Shown here: positions 29,383 through 38,401 of the stretch, one piece after another
Numbering within the stretch: the stretch's first letter is position 1
How the letters are laid out: the number at the start of each line of letters is the position of its first letter
Assembly (NCBI RefSeq): GCF_002355435.1
Contig: NZ_AP017313.1
Span: 1,922,001 to 1,986,000 of the forward strand
Direction: 5' to 3'
DNA length: 64,000 bases
Origin: Mucilaginibacter gotjawali
GTDB taxonomy: Bacteria; Bacteroidota; Bacteroidia; Sphingobacteriales; Sphingobacteriaceae
Translations under genes and position numbers: made by a program
The notes under the pieces: generated by a model
What the model was told of the DNA's origin: nothing
Seen by the model: only the letters and a program-made list of their open reading frames with translations
Database searches by the model: none

Positions 29383-29870
29383 TTTAACAGAAATAAAAAT
29401 TGGGCTTAAATAGACTCATTTTGTTAAAATAAAGACTTAATTTAGTTATTTTGGTGGTTGTTTTAATAAAAAAAGACATTTTGAAGTGGATATTGATTGT
29501 TTTTCAACATAAATTTCGCCTAAATCATTAATTATAAAGAAAAATCAGCATAAAATCAAAAAAATAACCATCAAAAAAAAGAGCTTATGTTTTTTATTAT
29601 AAAAAATTCAAAAAATGAGCTATAAAAACGCTGAATTTTATAAATTTCATAAAAATTGTGAATTTATTGTTAAATAATTGTTTGAAAATTTGTTTTTATT
29701 AAAAAACATCCATATTTTCATGGAAATATTTATAAAATAGTTGCAATTATTAAATTATTCATAAAAAAACTCACAAAAATCCATAAAAATTATTTCCTTA
29801 ATATAATAAAAACTATTTACGTATTAAATAACTGAATCAATCAAACTAAATTAAACTAAACAAACAAACA
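29383..29870. other. Very AT-rich divergent spacer between glnN and amtB
   Basis: This spacer of about 490 bp consists almost only of A/T runs with scattered near-copies of CATAAAAATT. No open frame, hairpin or convincing second promoter box for amtB was found. Such a long, curved-looking A-tract region is compatible with regulation by DNA bending, which is inference. Confidence 0.4.
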
Positions 29871-31493
29871 ATGAAAGTAAACGTTACAAAATTCAATTTG
29901 CTCAGTTCAGTCCGACAACTGACGCGCGAGAAATGGGCCCTTGGCGGAACCATTTTGGCGGGAAAAATGATAGGCCTTGGGCTTGTTGTATTGGCCATTT
30001 TTACCTTGCCCGGATTTTTTGGTACTGCTGCTCATGCCGCGGTTACTGCCAAGGCTGATACGTCAGCGCTTGAGCATTCAATTATCAATACAGCCAAGAG
30101 TTCAATGGACTCCATTAATACTGTATGGACATTGGTTGCAGCGTTTCTGGTGTTTGCAATGCAGTCGGGTTTTACCATGCTTGAAATTGGATTTGCACGT
30201 AAACGCGAAACTGTTAACATTTTGATGGAATGTATTTTTGATACCTGTCTTTGCGGTATCTTATTCTATGCAATTGGTTATGCTTTTATGTTTAGTTATG
30301 GTAATGGTTTTATAGGCCAGCATTGGTTTTTCCTGCAGGGTACTACAGTTGGTAATCCGTCGGATACTTATTTAGGTACAGGTGTTCCTATCATTGCCCA
30401 CTGGATCTTCCAATATGCATTCGCTGATACTTGCTCTACTATCGTTTCTGGTGCGATGATCGGTCGTACCGGTTTCCGTGGGGATATCCTTTACAGCATC
30501 GGTATTACCGGTTTCATTTATCCTATCATCGGTCACTGGGCCTGGGGTCCTGACGGATGGTTAGCTTTAATGGGTACAAAAGGTAATTTCTTCGTTAGCC
30601 TGGGTCAGGGATTCCGCGATTTTGCCGGTTCAACAGTTGTACATACTATCGGTGGTATGGCGTCACTTGCGGGTGCCATGGTTTTAGGGCCACGTATCGG
30701 GCGTGTATTTGCTCGTGACGGCGGTGGTATGCCTGCAGGCCATAACCTGCCAATGGCAGCTGTAGGTGGTTTTATCTTATGGTTCGGCTGGTACGGTTTT
30801 AACCCTGGTAGTACATTGTCAGCTATGGATGCTATCGGTATTGGCCGGGTTGCAACAAATACAACGCTTGCTGCTTGCGCCGGTGGTTTTACCGCTATGG
30901 CTGCTGCTTTATGGTGGGGTTCAACCAAAGGTAAATTCGATCTTGGTTTTACTGTAAATGGGTTCCTTGCCGGCCTTGTTGCTATCACTTGTCCTTGTTA
31001 CTGGGTTAGCCCGCTGGGTGCAACCTTGTTAGGTGGTGTTGCAGGTTTCGTAGTGTTCGGTGGTGTTAAACTGTTAGAGCACTTACGTATCGACGATCCG
31101 ATTGGTGCCGTTCCGGTACACGGTTTCTGTGGTATCTGGGGTACATTATCATTAGGTTTGTTCGCTTCCGGTCAGTTCGGCGCTACCGGCCCTTATGGCG
31201 CTGATAACTCAGCTCCTGTAAAAGGCCTGTTTTACGGTGGTGATTTCAGTGTGTTGAAAGCTCAGGCTATCGGCACGTTTACCATAGCGATCGCTGTATT
31301 TGTAATTGCCTGGGTAATGATGAAACTGATCATGATGCTGCCACATCCATGGAAACTGCGCGTTGAAGCACACGGTGAAACAGGTCCTGGTGGCTTGGAT
31401 ATGTTCGACCACGGCGCTTCAGCTTACGACTACGAAGACGGTGATGTTAGCTTAACCGGTCTTTTTGAAAAAGACGGAAAAGTAACCGCTTGA
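29871..31493 (+). CDS. amtB: Ammonium transporter
   Basis: This 540-residue Amt/Mep/Rh-family trimeric inner-membrane channel takes up ammonium. After an N-terminal hydrophobic segment (residues 28-55, signal-peptide-like, ending AHAAV) the core begins at NTVWTLVAAFLVFAMQSGFTMLE. ADTCSTIVSGAMIGR, the pore His in STVVHTIGG and the second pore His in VPVHGFCGIWG are present. The extracytoplasmic loops are longer than in E. coli AmtB. Its place divergent from GSIII and before a porin forms an ammonium-assimilation block. No glnK is adjacent. Confidence 0.96.
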   Translation: MKVNVTKFNLLSSVRQLTREKWALGGTILAGKMIGLGLVVLAIFTLPGFFGTAAHAAVTAKADTSALEHSIINTAKSSMDSINTVWTLVAAFLVFAMQSGFTMLEIGFARKRETVNILMECIFDTCLCGILFYAIGYAFMFSYGNGFIGQHWFFLQGTTVGNPSDTYLGTGVPIIAHWIFQYAFADTCSTIVSGAMIGRTGFRGDILYSIGITGFIYPIIGHWAWGPDGWLALMGTKGNFFVSLGQGFRDFAGSTVVHTIGGMASLAGAMVLGPRIGRVFARDGGGMPAGHNLPMAAVGGFILWFGWYGFNPGSTLSAMDAIGIGRVATNTTLAACAGGFTAMAAALWWGSTKGKFDLGFTVNGFLAGLVAITCPCYWVSPLGATLLGGVAGFVVFGGVKLLEHLRIDDPIGAVPVHGFCGIWGTLSLGLFASGQFGATGPYGADNSAPVKGLFYGGDFSVLKAQAIGTFTIAIAVFVIAWVMMKLIMMLPHPWKLRVEAHGETGPGGLDMFDHGASAYDYEDGDVSLTGLFEKDGKVTA

Positions 31494-31508
31494 GTTTAAA
31501 ATATAATG

Positions 31509-31568
31509 CCCTTGTATGGCTGGTTGATCAATTCAATGATGAACATCCTGCAATCAGCTATACAAGGG
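31509..31568. terminator. Inverted repeat after amtB
   Basis: CCCTTGTATGGCTG and CAGCTATACAAGGG pair (one mismatch) around a loop of about 30 bases, followed by TTCTTT. It probably marks the amtB transcript end or protects it against nucleases. Confidence 0.6.
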
Positions 31569-31717
31569 TTCTTTAAAATGCTAATGTAATTTATTTAATA
31601 CATCTGCTGAATTCTAATCAAATAGGTCAGTAAGGGATGTTTTATGCTATAACTTCGCAATTCAATCAAACCAAACTATTAATAATTCAACAAAACTTAT
31701 CAATCAATTTAATTATC

Positions 31718-32806
31718 ATGAAAAAAAGATTTCTACTTTTAATACTTGCTGCATCATCCTTCGGTCTTGCTGCCAACGCGCAGGACACGATCAAGACAAC
31801 CGGGGATGCGCCCTTAGTGCTGAGCGGTTCGGTAGATACCTATTTTAAAACCGACTTTTCGGGCAAACCAAATATCCCGACCAGCTTTGCAAACGAATTG
31901 AATTCGATCTCGATCGGTATGGTCGACCTGGGATTAAAAAAATCAGTAGGCAAAGCCTCATTTGTGGGTGAACTTTCTTTCGGCCCCCGCGGACAGCAGG
32001 AATCCATCCCTAATGCCGATCCGGGTTTAGCTTATGTGGGTAATTCAACCGGTGTAGCTTATTCCAGCTACCACATCCAAAACTTGTATGTATCGTATGC
32101 ATTTACTGATAAATTCAGCATGACAGCCGGTTACATGTCAACCTTTATCGGTTATGAAGTGATCAGCCCTGCTGCAAACTTCAACTATTCAACTTCTTAC
32201 TTGTTCACCAATGGCCCGTTCCAGAATGCAGGTTTAAAAGCCACTTATGCGTTTTCGGATAAAGTAAGCTTAATGGCGGGTATATTTAATGACTACTGGA
32301 ATGTTTACCAGTCGGGCGGAAAGGTTAATACATTTGGCGCTCAGTTAACCGTAACCCCTGTAAAAAACTGGACAGCCTACCTGAACGTGGTAACCGGTTC
32401 ATCCTACGGAACAGAATTTGACCTTACAACTGCCTATCAAATTACAAGTGCTTTCAAACTGGGTTTAAATGCTGCTGATTTCTCTGCATCAAACGGGGTA
32501 ACCGGTGGATTTTCAGGCGTAGCCCTGTATCCACAATTAGCGGTATCAAAAGCGGTAACCCTGGGTTTAAGAGGAGAGTATTTTACAACCAAAACCGGAA
32601 CTTATTCAACCGGTGGCTTAGGCCCAGCAGCCGGCGAATCGGTAACTGGCATTACATTTACAGCCAATGTTAAAGCAGGCCCGTTAACGCTGATCCCTGA
32701 AGTAAGATTTGACAATACATCAAAAAGCGACATGTTTGTTGATGGTAATAACAACTTCACAACCGGTGCTTCACAATTTGTTTTGGCTGCTGTGTATGCA
32801 TTCTAA
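31718..32806 (+). CDS. Outer-membrane beta-barrel porin (BBP2/OmpL-like)
   Basis: The start ATG 31718 (MKKRFLLLILAASSFG) gives a proper signal peptide ending NAQD; the longer frame adds 27 implausible residues. The 362-residue protein consists of alternating hydrophobic strands with aromatic girdles (YSSYHIQNLYVSYAF, FSMTAGYMSTFIGYEV) and ends FVLAAVYAF, the C-terminal Phe expected for barrel assembly. Bacteroidota often place such a porin behind amtB, so ammonium entry is a reasonable inference. A terminator follows. Confidence 0.85.
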   Translation: MKKRFLLLILAASSFGLAANAQDTIKTTGDAPLVLSGSVDTYFKTDFSGKPNIPTSFANELNSISIGMVDLGLKKSVGKASFVGELSFGPRGQQESIPNADPGLAYVGNSTGVAYSSYHIQNLYVSYAFTDKFSMTAGYMSTFIGYEVISPAANFNYSTSYLFTNGPFQNAGLKATYAFSDKVSLMAGIFNDYWNVYQSGGKVNTFGAQLTVTPVKNWTAYLNVVTGSSYGTEFDLTTAYQITSAFKLGLNAADFSASNGVTGGFSGVALYPQLAVSKAVTLGLRGEYFTTKTGTYSTGGLGPAAGESVTGITFTANVKAGPLTLIPEVRFDNTSKSDMFVDGNNNFTTGASQFVLAAVYAF

Positions 32807-32830
32807 AACTTATTGTTAATAAATTATTTA

Positions 32831-32863
32831 AAAGCCGTTCCCGATTTATTGGGAGCGGCTTTT
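32831..32863. terminator. Hairpin terminator after the porin
   Basis: AAAGCCGTTCCC pairs with GGGAGCGGCTTT (one wobble) around an eight-base loop, with T residues following. Confidence 0.85.
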
Positions 32864-32874
32864 ATCTTTATGGC

Positions 32875-33453
32875 ATGAAAACATTATTAATTGGTTTGGT
32901 TGGTTTCCTGTTCGCCAGAAATGCTTTTGCGCAGCAGGCTTTGCTGTCATTTGATGAACATAATAAATATATCTATTACCAGGTGGTTAATATGCCCGCC
33001 CTGCCCGCAGATAGCCTGCGCGAACGAGGAGAATATTTTTTGAAAATGGCATATCCCAAAACTGTGGTAAAACCTGCCGGGGCTGAAAGCCTGAAGGGCG
33101 AAGGTAAATTTTTAACCTATGGCGGGATATCAGTAATGCGCCATGAAAAGGGCGAGGTAACATACGAAGTAAACATTGAATTTAAAGATCAGAAATATCG
33201 CTTTTGGTTAACCAATTTTGTATTTACACCTTACCAGCGCGACAGGTACGGAAACTTTGTGCCACAGCAAGGCGTTGATATCCCTTTAGAAACCGCTTCT
33301 TCCAGGCTTGATAAAAAGGAATTGGCCGCTTACCTGGATGAAACCGGCGCTTTTTGTAAACAGTGGGGTGACAAGCTAAAAAGCTATATGTTAAAGGTTC
33401 CTGCGCAGAAAAAGGAAGAGCCGGTTAAAAAAGTGGTTACGGATAAGTGGTAG
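32875..33453 (+). CDS. Secreted DUF4468-like protein
   Basis: This 192-residue protein has a signal peptide (MKTLLIGLVGFLFARNAFAQ). The mature part, YIYYQVVNMPALPADSLRERGEYFLKM followed by YEVNIEFKDQKYRFWLTNFVF, matches the order of the DUF4468 domain (a TBP-like fold found in Bacteroidota). A Lys-rich tail closes it. The start lies only 12 bases after the porin terminator. The role is unknown. Confidence 0.65.
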   Translation: MKTLLIGLVGFLFARNAFAQQALLSFDEHNKYIYYQVVNMPALPADSLRERGEYFLKMAYPKTVVKPAGAESLKGEGKFLTYGGISVMRHEKGEVTYEVNIEFKDQKYRFWLTNFVFTPYQRDRYGNFVPQQGVDIPLETASSRLDKKELAAYLDETGAFCKQWGDKLKSYMLKVPAQKKEEPVKKVVTDKW

Positions 33454-33631
33454 GTAAAATCCACCTTGTTGCATTTGTTTAAGAATTTCATAATTTTGAG
33501 GTTGTTATAATGATAAACTCATAAATTTTTCGGGTACGGTTGAAATGTTGCTAAATGTTACAATGTTGCAATAAATAAACAATATTTAATATTTTGATTG
33601 CGTTAAATACTAAAATTTAATTTCAATCAAA

Positions 33632-34471
33632 ATGCTTATCTCAAAATTTGATTTGTACAAGACCGAGTGGCTCGATCTTGTATTCGACAACCGCAACAAA
33701 GCGTATGGCGCTTATGATCTGAGGCAAAACTATGCTTCCAACATGCTCAGGTCCATGGGGATTACTTTTTTAGGCGTGGGTTTATTAATTGGTGTGGCTA
33801 TTGTGTTTAATTCGGCGCAGCCGCTGGTACATCACACCATTATAGATATTACGCCGCCAATTACACCTGTTTTACCTCCGCCGGTAAAAGCAATCAAAAG
33901 GGTAGATCCGCCAGCCCCTGCAAAACCTGCAAAACCGTTGCCCCCTTCACCGCAGGTAGCTACAACGAAATTGGTTACAATGGTTGTGCAATCCGATGAT
34001 AAGATAAAGGAACAGCCGGCAAAGAATGTGGATATCACCGGTGCGGTTGGACAAACAAACAGTACTGGCGTTAAAGGAACGAACGAGGGGCCGCCAGTAT
34101 CAACAACCGCCGGGACAGGTACTCCAGATGTGGATAACTCCGTACATCCGAATTTTGGATTAGATGTAATGCCCGAACCCGTAGGTGGCGATAAGGCCTG
34201 GGCGAAATTTCTGAGTAAGAATTTAAGATACCCCGGCCAGGCACAGGAAGAAGGGATAAACGGAAAAGTGGTTGTGAGTTTTATTATTGAGAAAGATGGC
34301 ACGCTGTCAAATATTACGGTGATTAAACCTGCAGGGAACGGATTTGATGAAGAAGCTATGCGGGTGCTTAAATTAGCAAAAGCCTGGAAACCCGGTATGC
34401 AAAACGGGCAGGCGGTGAGAGTGAAATATATGCTTCCCGTTAATTTTCAGCTGAATACTGACGAAAGGTGA
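33632..34471 (+). CDS. Energy transducer TonB
   Basis: This 279-residue protein passes proton-motive energy from ExbBD to outer-membrane receptors. The N-terminal cytosolic KTEWLDLVFDNRNKAYGAYDLR is the Bacteroidota TonB signature. One transmembrane helix (about residues 45-65) is followed by a Pro/Lys-rich periplasmic linker (KRVDPPAPAKPAKPLPPSP) and the C-terminal TonB domain (GKVVVSFIIEKDGTLSNITV, GFDEEAMRVLKLAKAWKPG). exbB and exbD are not adjacent. It may serve the two receptors at 17.7-24.4 kb, but this cannot be shown. Confidence 0.93.
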   Translation: MLISKFDLYKTEWLDLVFDNRNKAYGAYDLRQNYASNMLRSMGITFLGVGLLIGVAIVFNSAQPLVHHTIIDITPPITPVLPPPVKAIKRVDPPAPAKPAKPLPPSPQVATTKLVTMVVQSDDKIKEQPAKNVDITGAVGQTNSTGVKGTNEGPPVSTTAGTGTPDVDNSVHPNFGLDVMPEPVGGDKAWAKFLSKNLRYPGQAQEEGINGKVVVSFIIEKDGTLSNITVIKPAGNGFDEEAMRVLKLAKAWKPGMQNGQAVRVKYMLPVNFQLNTDER

Positions 34472-34585
34472 AATCTTAATGGCGAAAGGTAAAAGGTGTT
34501 TTGTAAAGGCACTTTTTACCTTTCATCAATTAGGTCGAACCGTTTTTTATCCTAAACCTTTCACCTTTATCCTTTTACCTTTCAG
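34464..34585. repeat. Word-repeat hairpin, word AAAGGTGAAA / TTTCACCTTT
   Basis: Left words such as GAAAGGTGAAA and CGAAAGGTAAAAGG overlap the tonB stop; right words ACCTTTCA, CCTTTCACCTTT and CTTTTACCTTTCAG are their complements. A long interrupted hairpin can form. It lies between tonB and purL on the same strand and may end the tonB transcript. Confidence 0.72.
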
Positions 34586-34594
34586 CTTTTTTCC

Positions 34595-34602
34595 TAATTT
34601 TG
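34595..34602 (+). promoter_or_regulatory. -7 box TAATTTTG for purL
   Basis: TAATTTTG matches TAnnTTTG and lies 28 bp before the chosen TTG start, giving a leader of about 22 nt. It also shows why an earlier in-frame TTG at 34600, inside this box, cannot be the real start. Confidence 0.55.
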
Positions 34603-34629
34603 TGCATCCTTTCAGAAAACGATATTACA

Positions 34630-36852
34630 TTGGAGCACCTGCAATTAACAACCGTTGAAACAGCCAAAGACCTTGGTTTACTACCCGAAGAATTTGACAG
34701 AATTATAGAAATATTGGGACGCGTGCCCAACTTTACCGAGTTATCTATATTCTCGGTAATGTGGAGTGAACATTGTTCCTATAAAAATTCTATCACCTGG
34801 CTAAAAACATTACCTAAAGATGGCCCGCGCATGCTGGCCAAGGCCGGCGAAGAAAATGCCGGTCTGGTTGATCTGGGCGGAGGCGTAGGCTGCGCATTCA
34901 AAATAGAATCACATAATCACCCGTCGGCATTGGAGCCTTACCAGGGTGCTGCAACCGGCGTGGGAGGTATCAATCGTGATATTTTTACAATGGGAGCAAG
35001 GCCAATCGCCCAATTAAATTCCCTGCGCTTCGGCGATCTTTCGCTCGACCGTACCAAATGGCTAATAAAAGGAGTTGTTAAAGGTATCAGCCATTATGGC
35101 AATGCTTTTGGCATCCCAACTGTTGGCGGCGAATTGTTTTTTGACGAATGTTATAATGTTAACCCGCTGGTTAACGCATTTTCGGCTGGTATAGTTAAAG
35201 CCGGCGAAACAGTTTCGGCAACATCTTATGGTGTTGGCAACCCGGTTTATATAGTAGGCTCGGCTACAGGTAAAGATGGGATCCACGGTGCTGCCTTCGC
35301 CTCTAAGGATATTACCGAAGATTCTGTAAACGACCTTCCGGCCGTTCAGGTAGGCGACCCTTTCCAGGAAAAGCTGTTGCTTGAAGCAACTTTGGAAGTC
35401 ATCAAAACCGGTGCTGTTGTAGGCATGCAGGATATGGGTGCGGCCGGGATCATTTGCTCCAACTCCGAAATGTCGGCAAAAGGTGAACATGGTATGAAAA
35501 TATACCTGGATAAGGTACCCATGCGCCAGGAACACATGAAACCCTACGAAATATTGCTGTCCGAATCCCAGGAACGGATGCTGATCGTGGTATATAAGGG
35601 TAGAGAAAAAGAAGTTGAAGCTGTTTTTGATAAATGGGATCTGAACTGCGCTATTATTGGCGAAGTAACCGATACCAAACGCCTGGAATACTATATGAAT
35701 GGCGAATTGGTGGCGGATGTACCAGCCGATGATTTGGTATTAGGCGGAGGAGCGCCAATTTACGAGCGCGAATACCGCGAACCTGCTTATTTTCAAAAAA
35801 ATCAGCAATTTAATATAAATGATGTGGAGGAACCTGCTGATCTTTTAGCAGTTGCAGAACATTTGATCAGTCACCCTAATATTGCATCAAAAAGATGGGT
35901 TACGGATCAATATGATTCGATGATCGGCACCTCAACCATGACTACCAATCGCCCGAGTGATGCGGCGGTTATAGCGGTTAAAGATACCGACAAAGCGATT
36001 GTGATCACTGTTGATTGCCAATCACGCTATGTATATGCCGACCCTCAAAAAGGTACTGCCATTGCAGTTGCCGAGGCAGCGCGAAACATTACCTGCGCCG
36101 GCGGCGAACCTGTAGCCATCACCAATTGCCTTAACTTTGGCAATCCATACAAACCTGAAGTTTACTGGCAATTTGTAGGTGCCATAAAAGGCATGGGAGA
36201 AGCTTGCCGTAAATTTGAAACACCGGTTACAGGTGGTAACGTGAGCTTTTATAACCAATCTTCGGATGAAGGCCCCGTTTTCCCGACACCAACTATTGGG
36301 ATGCTTGGGGTGATGGACGATCTTTCTGATTTAATGACCTCGGATTTTAAAAAACCTGGCGACCTGATCTACCTGATTGGTGAGTCGGTTAACGATATTG
36401 CTTCCTCACAATACCTGGCATCCTATCACAAAATACTGGCAGCACCTGCTCCGTATTTCGACCTGGATAAAGAATATGATATGCACCAGGTGATCAAACA
36501 ACTCATCAAGCATAGAATGATCCAATCAGCTCATGACGTTGCCGACGGTGGCTTATATGTTACGTTAGTTGAATCATCTCTGCCAAATGGCTTTGGATTT
36601 GAAATAGCATCAGACAGTTCTATCCGCAAGGATGCTTTCCTTTTCGGCGAAGCGCAGGGCAGGGTAGCAGTAAGCGTTAGCCCGGCCGATCACGAACGTT
36701 TTATTGAAATGATGGCCACCAGCGAGGTTGATTTTAGCTTGCTGGGTAGTGTTACAAACGGGGCCTTAACTATTGATGACGAATCATTTGGTCATATAAC
36801 CGATATCAAAATGGTTTATGATAATGTGCTGCATGAAATTTTAGGCGCGTAA
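34630..36852 (+). CDS. purL: Phosphoribosylformylglycinamidine synthase subunit PurL
   Basis: PurL converts FGAR and ammonia to FGAM with ATP; this 740-residue small type works with PurQ and PurS. The chosen TTG start at 34630 gives MEHLQLTTVETAKDLGL, the family N-terminus. SVMWSEHCSYKNSITWLKTLP, ESHNHPSALEPYQGAATGVG and RDIFTMGARPIA are the ATP/Mg motifs, and CAGGEPVAITNCLNFGNP and PVTGGNVSFYNQS belong to the second half. purM lies about 9 kb away on the other strand, so the pathway genes are scattered. Confidence 0.95.
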   Translation: MEHLQLTTVETAKDLGLLPEEFDRIIEILGRVPNFTELSIFSVMWSEHCSYKNSITWLKTLPKDGPRMLAKAGEENAGLVDLGGGVGCAFKIESHNHPSALEPYQGAATGVGGINRDIFTMGARPIAQLNSLRFGDLSLDRTKWLIKGVVKGISHYGNAFGIPTVGGELFFDECYNVNPLVNAFSAGIVKAGETVSATSYGVGNPVYIVGSATGKDGIHGAAFASKDITEDSVNDLPAVQVGDPFQEKLLLEATLEVIKTGAVVGMQDMGAAGIICSNSEMSAKGEHGMKIYLDKVPMRQEHMKPYEILLSESQERMLIVVYKGREKEVEAVFDKWDLNCAIIGEVTDTKRLEYYMNGELVADVPADDLVLGGGAPIYEREYREPAYFQKNQQFNINDVEEPADLLAVAEHLISHPNIASKRWVTDQYDSMIGTSTMTTNRPSDAAVIAVKDTDKAIVITVDCQSRYVYADPQKGTAIAVAEAARNITCAGGEPVAITNCLNFGNPYKPEVYWQFVGAIKGMGEACRKFETPVTGGNVSFYNQSSDEGPVFPTPTIGMLGVMDDLSDLMTSDFKKPGDLIYLIGESVNDIASSQYLASYHKILAAPAPYFDLDKEYDMHQVIKQLIKHRMIQSAHDVADGGLYVTLVESSLPNGFGFEIASDSSIRKDAFLFGEAQGRVAVSVSPADHERFIEMMATSEVDFSLLGSVTNGALTIDDESFGHITDIKMVYDNVLHEILGA

Positions 36853-36862
36853 TGCTTAAAAA

Positions 36863-37048
36863 GTGAAAGTAAAAGAAATTATCAAAATAATTGAGGCTGA
36901 CGGTTGGTTGTTTTCACGACAAACAGGAAGTCACCGTCAATTTAAGCACCCTGACAAAAAAGGCACCGTAACGGTTGCCGGGAAATTAAGTGACGACCTA
37001 GATAAAGGAACGCAAAAGAGTATTTTAAAACAAGCAGGGCTTAATTAA
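36863..37048 (+). CDS. hicA: HicA-family mRNA interferase toxin
   Basis: This 61-residue HicA protein starts at a GTG. It has the dsRBD-like fold signature MKVKEIIKIIEADGWLFSRQ followed by GSHRQFKHP with the catalytic His, then GTVTVAGK and the C-terminal ILKQAGL. HicA cleaves mRNA independently of translation. The GTG lies ten bases after purL, so weak read-through expression is possible. The antitoxin gene follows after 37 bases. Confidence 0.92.
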   Translation: MKVKEIIKIIEADGWLFSRQTGSHRQFKHPDKKGTVTVAGKLSDDLDKGTQKSILKQAGLN

Positions 37049-37073
37049 ATTTTTACCGGATTTTATTTATCGT

Positions 37074-37081
37074 TAAATTTG
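37074..37081 (+). promoter_or_regulatory. -7 box TAAATTTG for hicB
   Basis: TAAATTTG in the hicA-hicB gap matches TAnnTTTG and ends five bases before the hicB ATG, so hicB may have its own leaderless message. A separate antitoxin promoter would keep antitoxin in excess. Confidence 0.45.
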
Positions 37082-37085
37082 TGTA

Positions 37086-37370
37086 ATGGAAAAATATCTT
37101 GTGGTGATAGAAAAAGCAAAGAGCAATTATTCGGCATACTCGCCGGATGTATGGGGATGTGTGGCTACAGGTAAAACGGTTGAGGAAACAGTTTCGCAAA
37201 TAAAAGAAGCGTTGCAGTTACATCTTGAAGCCATGGTAAATGATGGTGAAGATATCCCTAAAGCAAAAGGTATTAGTCAGCATATTTCTGATGGTGTATT
37301 CAAGGAGGGCGAAATTGCAGAAGAATATTTCATAACAGAGGTGGAGGTCGCTGTTCCGCAGCATGCTTAA
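37086..37370 (+). CDS. hicB: HicB-family antitoxin
   Basis: This 94-residue protein with the HicB partial RNase-H-like fold (NYSAYSPDVWGCVATGKTVE, EALQLHLEAMVNDGEDIP) binds and blocks HicA. No clear C-terminal helix-turn-helix or ribbon-helix-helix domain is visible, so autoregulation by DNA binding is uncertain. Its last eight bases overlap the start of the next gene. Confidence 0.9.
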   Translation: MEKYLVVIEKAKSNYSAYSPDVWGCVATGKTVEETVSQIKEALQLHLEAMVNDGEDIPKAKGISQHISDGVFKEGEIAEEYFITEVEVAVPQHA

Positions 37371-37752
37371 ACTTAAGCGGGTACACCACATCGCCATCGT
37401 TTGTTCCGATTACGAAAAGTCGAAACATTTTTATAGCGACATACTCGGTTTAAAAATTATCAGCGAAGTTTACCGCGAAGCAAGAAACTCTTACAAGCTC
37501 GACCTGGAAGTGGGAAACCAATACCAGATCGAGCTTTTTTCATTTCCTGATCCTCCGGCCCGCCCTTCCCGGCCCGAGGCTGCAGGCTTGCGCCACCTGG
37601 CTTTTGAAGTGGATAATATAGGTGAAGCAATAAGCCACATGCATGCGGCCGGTATAACCGTTGAGCCTATCAGGGTTGATGAATTTACGGGCAAACGTTT
37701 TACCTTTTTTGCTGATCCGGACGGCTTGCCTATTGAGTTTTATGAGAAATAG
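37363..37752 (+). CDS. VOC family protein (glyoxalase-like, YaeR type)
   Basis: This 129-residue single-domain protein is of the vicinal oxygen chelate superfamily: KRVHHIAIVCSDYEKSKHFY, YQIELFSFPDPPARPSRPEA, GLRHLAFEVDN and FFADPDGLPIEFYE. Likely metal ligands are His (VHHIA), Glu (QIELF), His (LRHLA) and Glu (IEFYE). PxPARPSRPEA is typical of the YaeR/SMU1112c group. It overlaps hicB by eight bases, suggesting translational coupling. Confidence 0.9.
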   Translation: MLKLKRVHHIAIVCSDYEKSKHFYSDILGLKIISEVYREARNSYKLDLEVGNQYQIELFSFPDPPARPSRPEAAGLRHLAFEVDNIGEAISHMHAAGITVEPIRVDEFTGKRFTFFADPDGLPIEFYEK

Positions 37753-37774
37753 GTAGTTATTCAGGCATTTATAA

Positions 37775-38401
37775 TTACTCATTCTCCAAATCATCCATCA
37801 TTTGCTTGAGCTCAGTAATGTATTTACCGTATTGGGTTCGTATGTGGTGATTAATGCAAACATATGTTACCCCAAATGAAATTAATATTGCTACAAAAGC
37901 AATCAGCACGTTCCACGGTGATGTATAAATATCAGCGGCAAAAATATGACCTATAAATTTCAACCCATTGTTGCCGCACAACAAGGTAAACGTTACCAAA
38001 ACGGCTAAGGGTGTTACACAAAGGTTGTAGGTTTTATAGATTTCGGTATTTAACTCAAGTTCGTAGGCTAATTTGGAGATGCTTTTTTTAATGCTGAAAT
38101 CGTAATGGTTTATGGATTTATAAAAAACATAAAACCGGAAAAAGTAAATGCAATTCAGTACGAGTATGATAAAAACAAAAATGCTCGTAATATTAAAGAA
38201 AAGTGCCGACTTCATCCCGTAAAACAAGTAGGCGATTAAAAATCCATACGAAATCAGCACCCCCATAAATTCATTTTTCATGTTTCTCCGGATTTGGGCA
38301 AGAGGCGAAGCAGATTTCTTACAAAATGTAGTATTTGCAGGCAGTTCAGCGCCCTTCATATCATCATTTTTCCAGGCACCCTTTAAATCATCTATATTCA
38401 T
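37775..38401 (-). CDS. Membrane protein encoded with an ECF sigma factor
   Basis: This 208-residue protein begins MNIDDLKGAWKND, a short cytosolic motif recurrent in Bacteroidota genes following sigma factors. Four hydrophobic helices follow (about residues 47-63, 66-88, 130-148 and 164-183). It lacks a zinc anti-sigma or FecR domain. The start overlaps the sigma-factor gene by 14 bp, so the two are translated together and it may regulate the sigma factor. The family has no formal function. Confidence 0.7.
   Translation of the reverse strand: MNIDDLKGAWKNDDMKGAELPANTTFCKKSASPLAQIRRNMKNEFMGVLISYGFLIAYLFYGMKSALFFNITSIFVFIILVLNCIYFFRFYVFYKSINHYDFSIKKSISKLAYELELNTEIYKTYNLCVTPLAVLVTFTLLCGNNGLKFIGHIFAADIYTSPWNVLIAFVAILISFGVTYVCINHHIRTQYGKYITELKQMMDDLENE

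Noticed and set aside
29383-29870. Replication origin or partition site
   Set aside because: AT-rich but without DnaA-box clusters, iterons or nearby replication genes.
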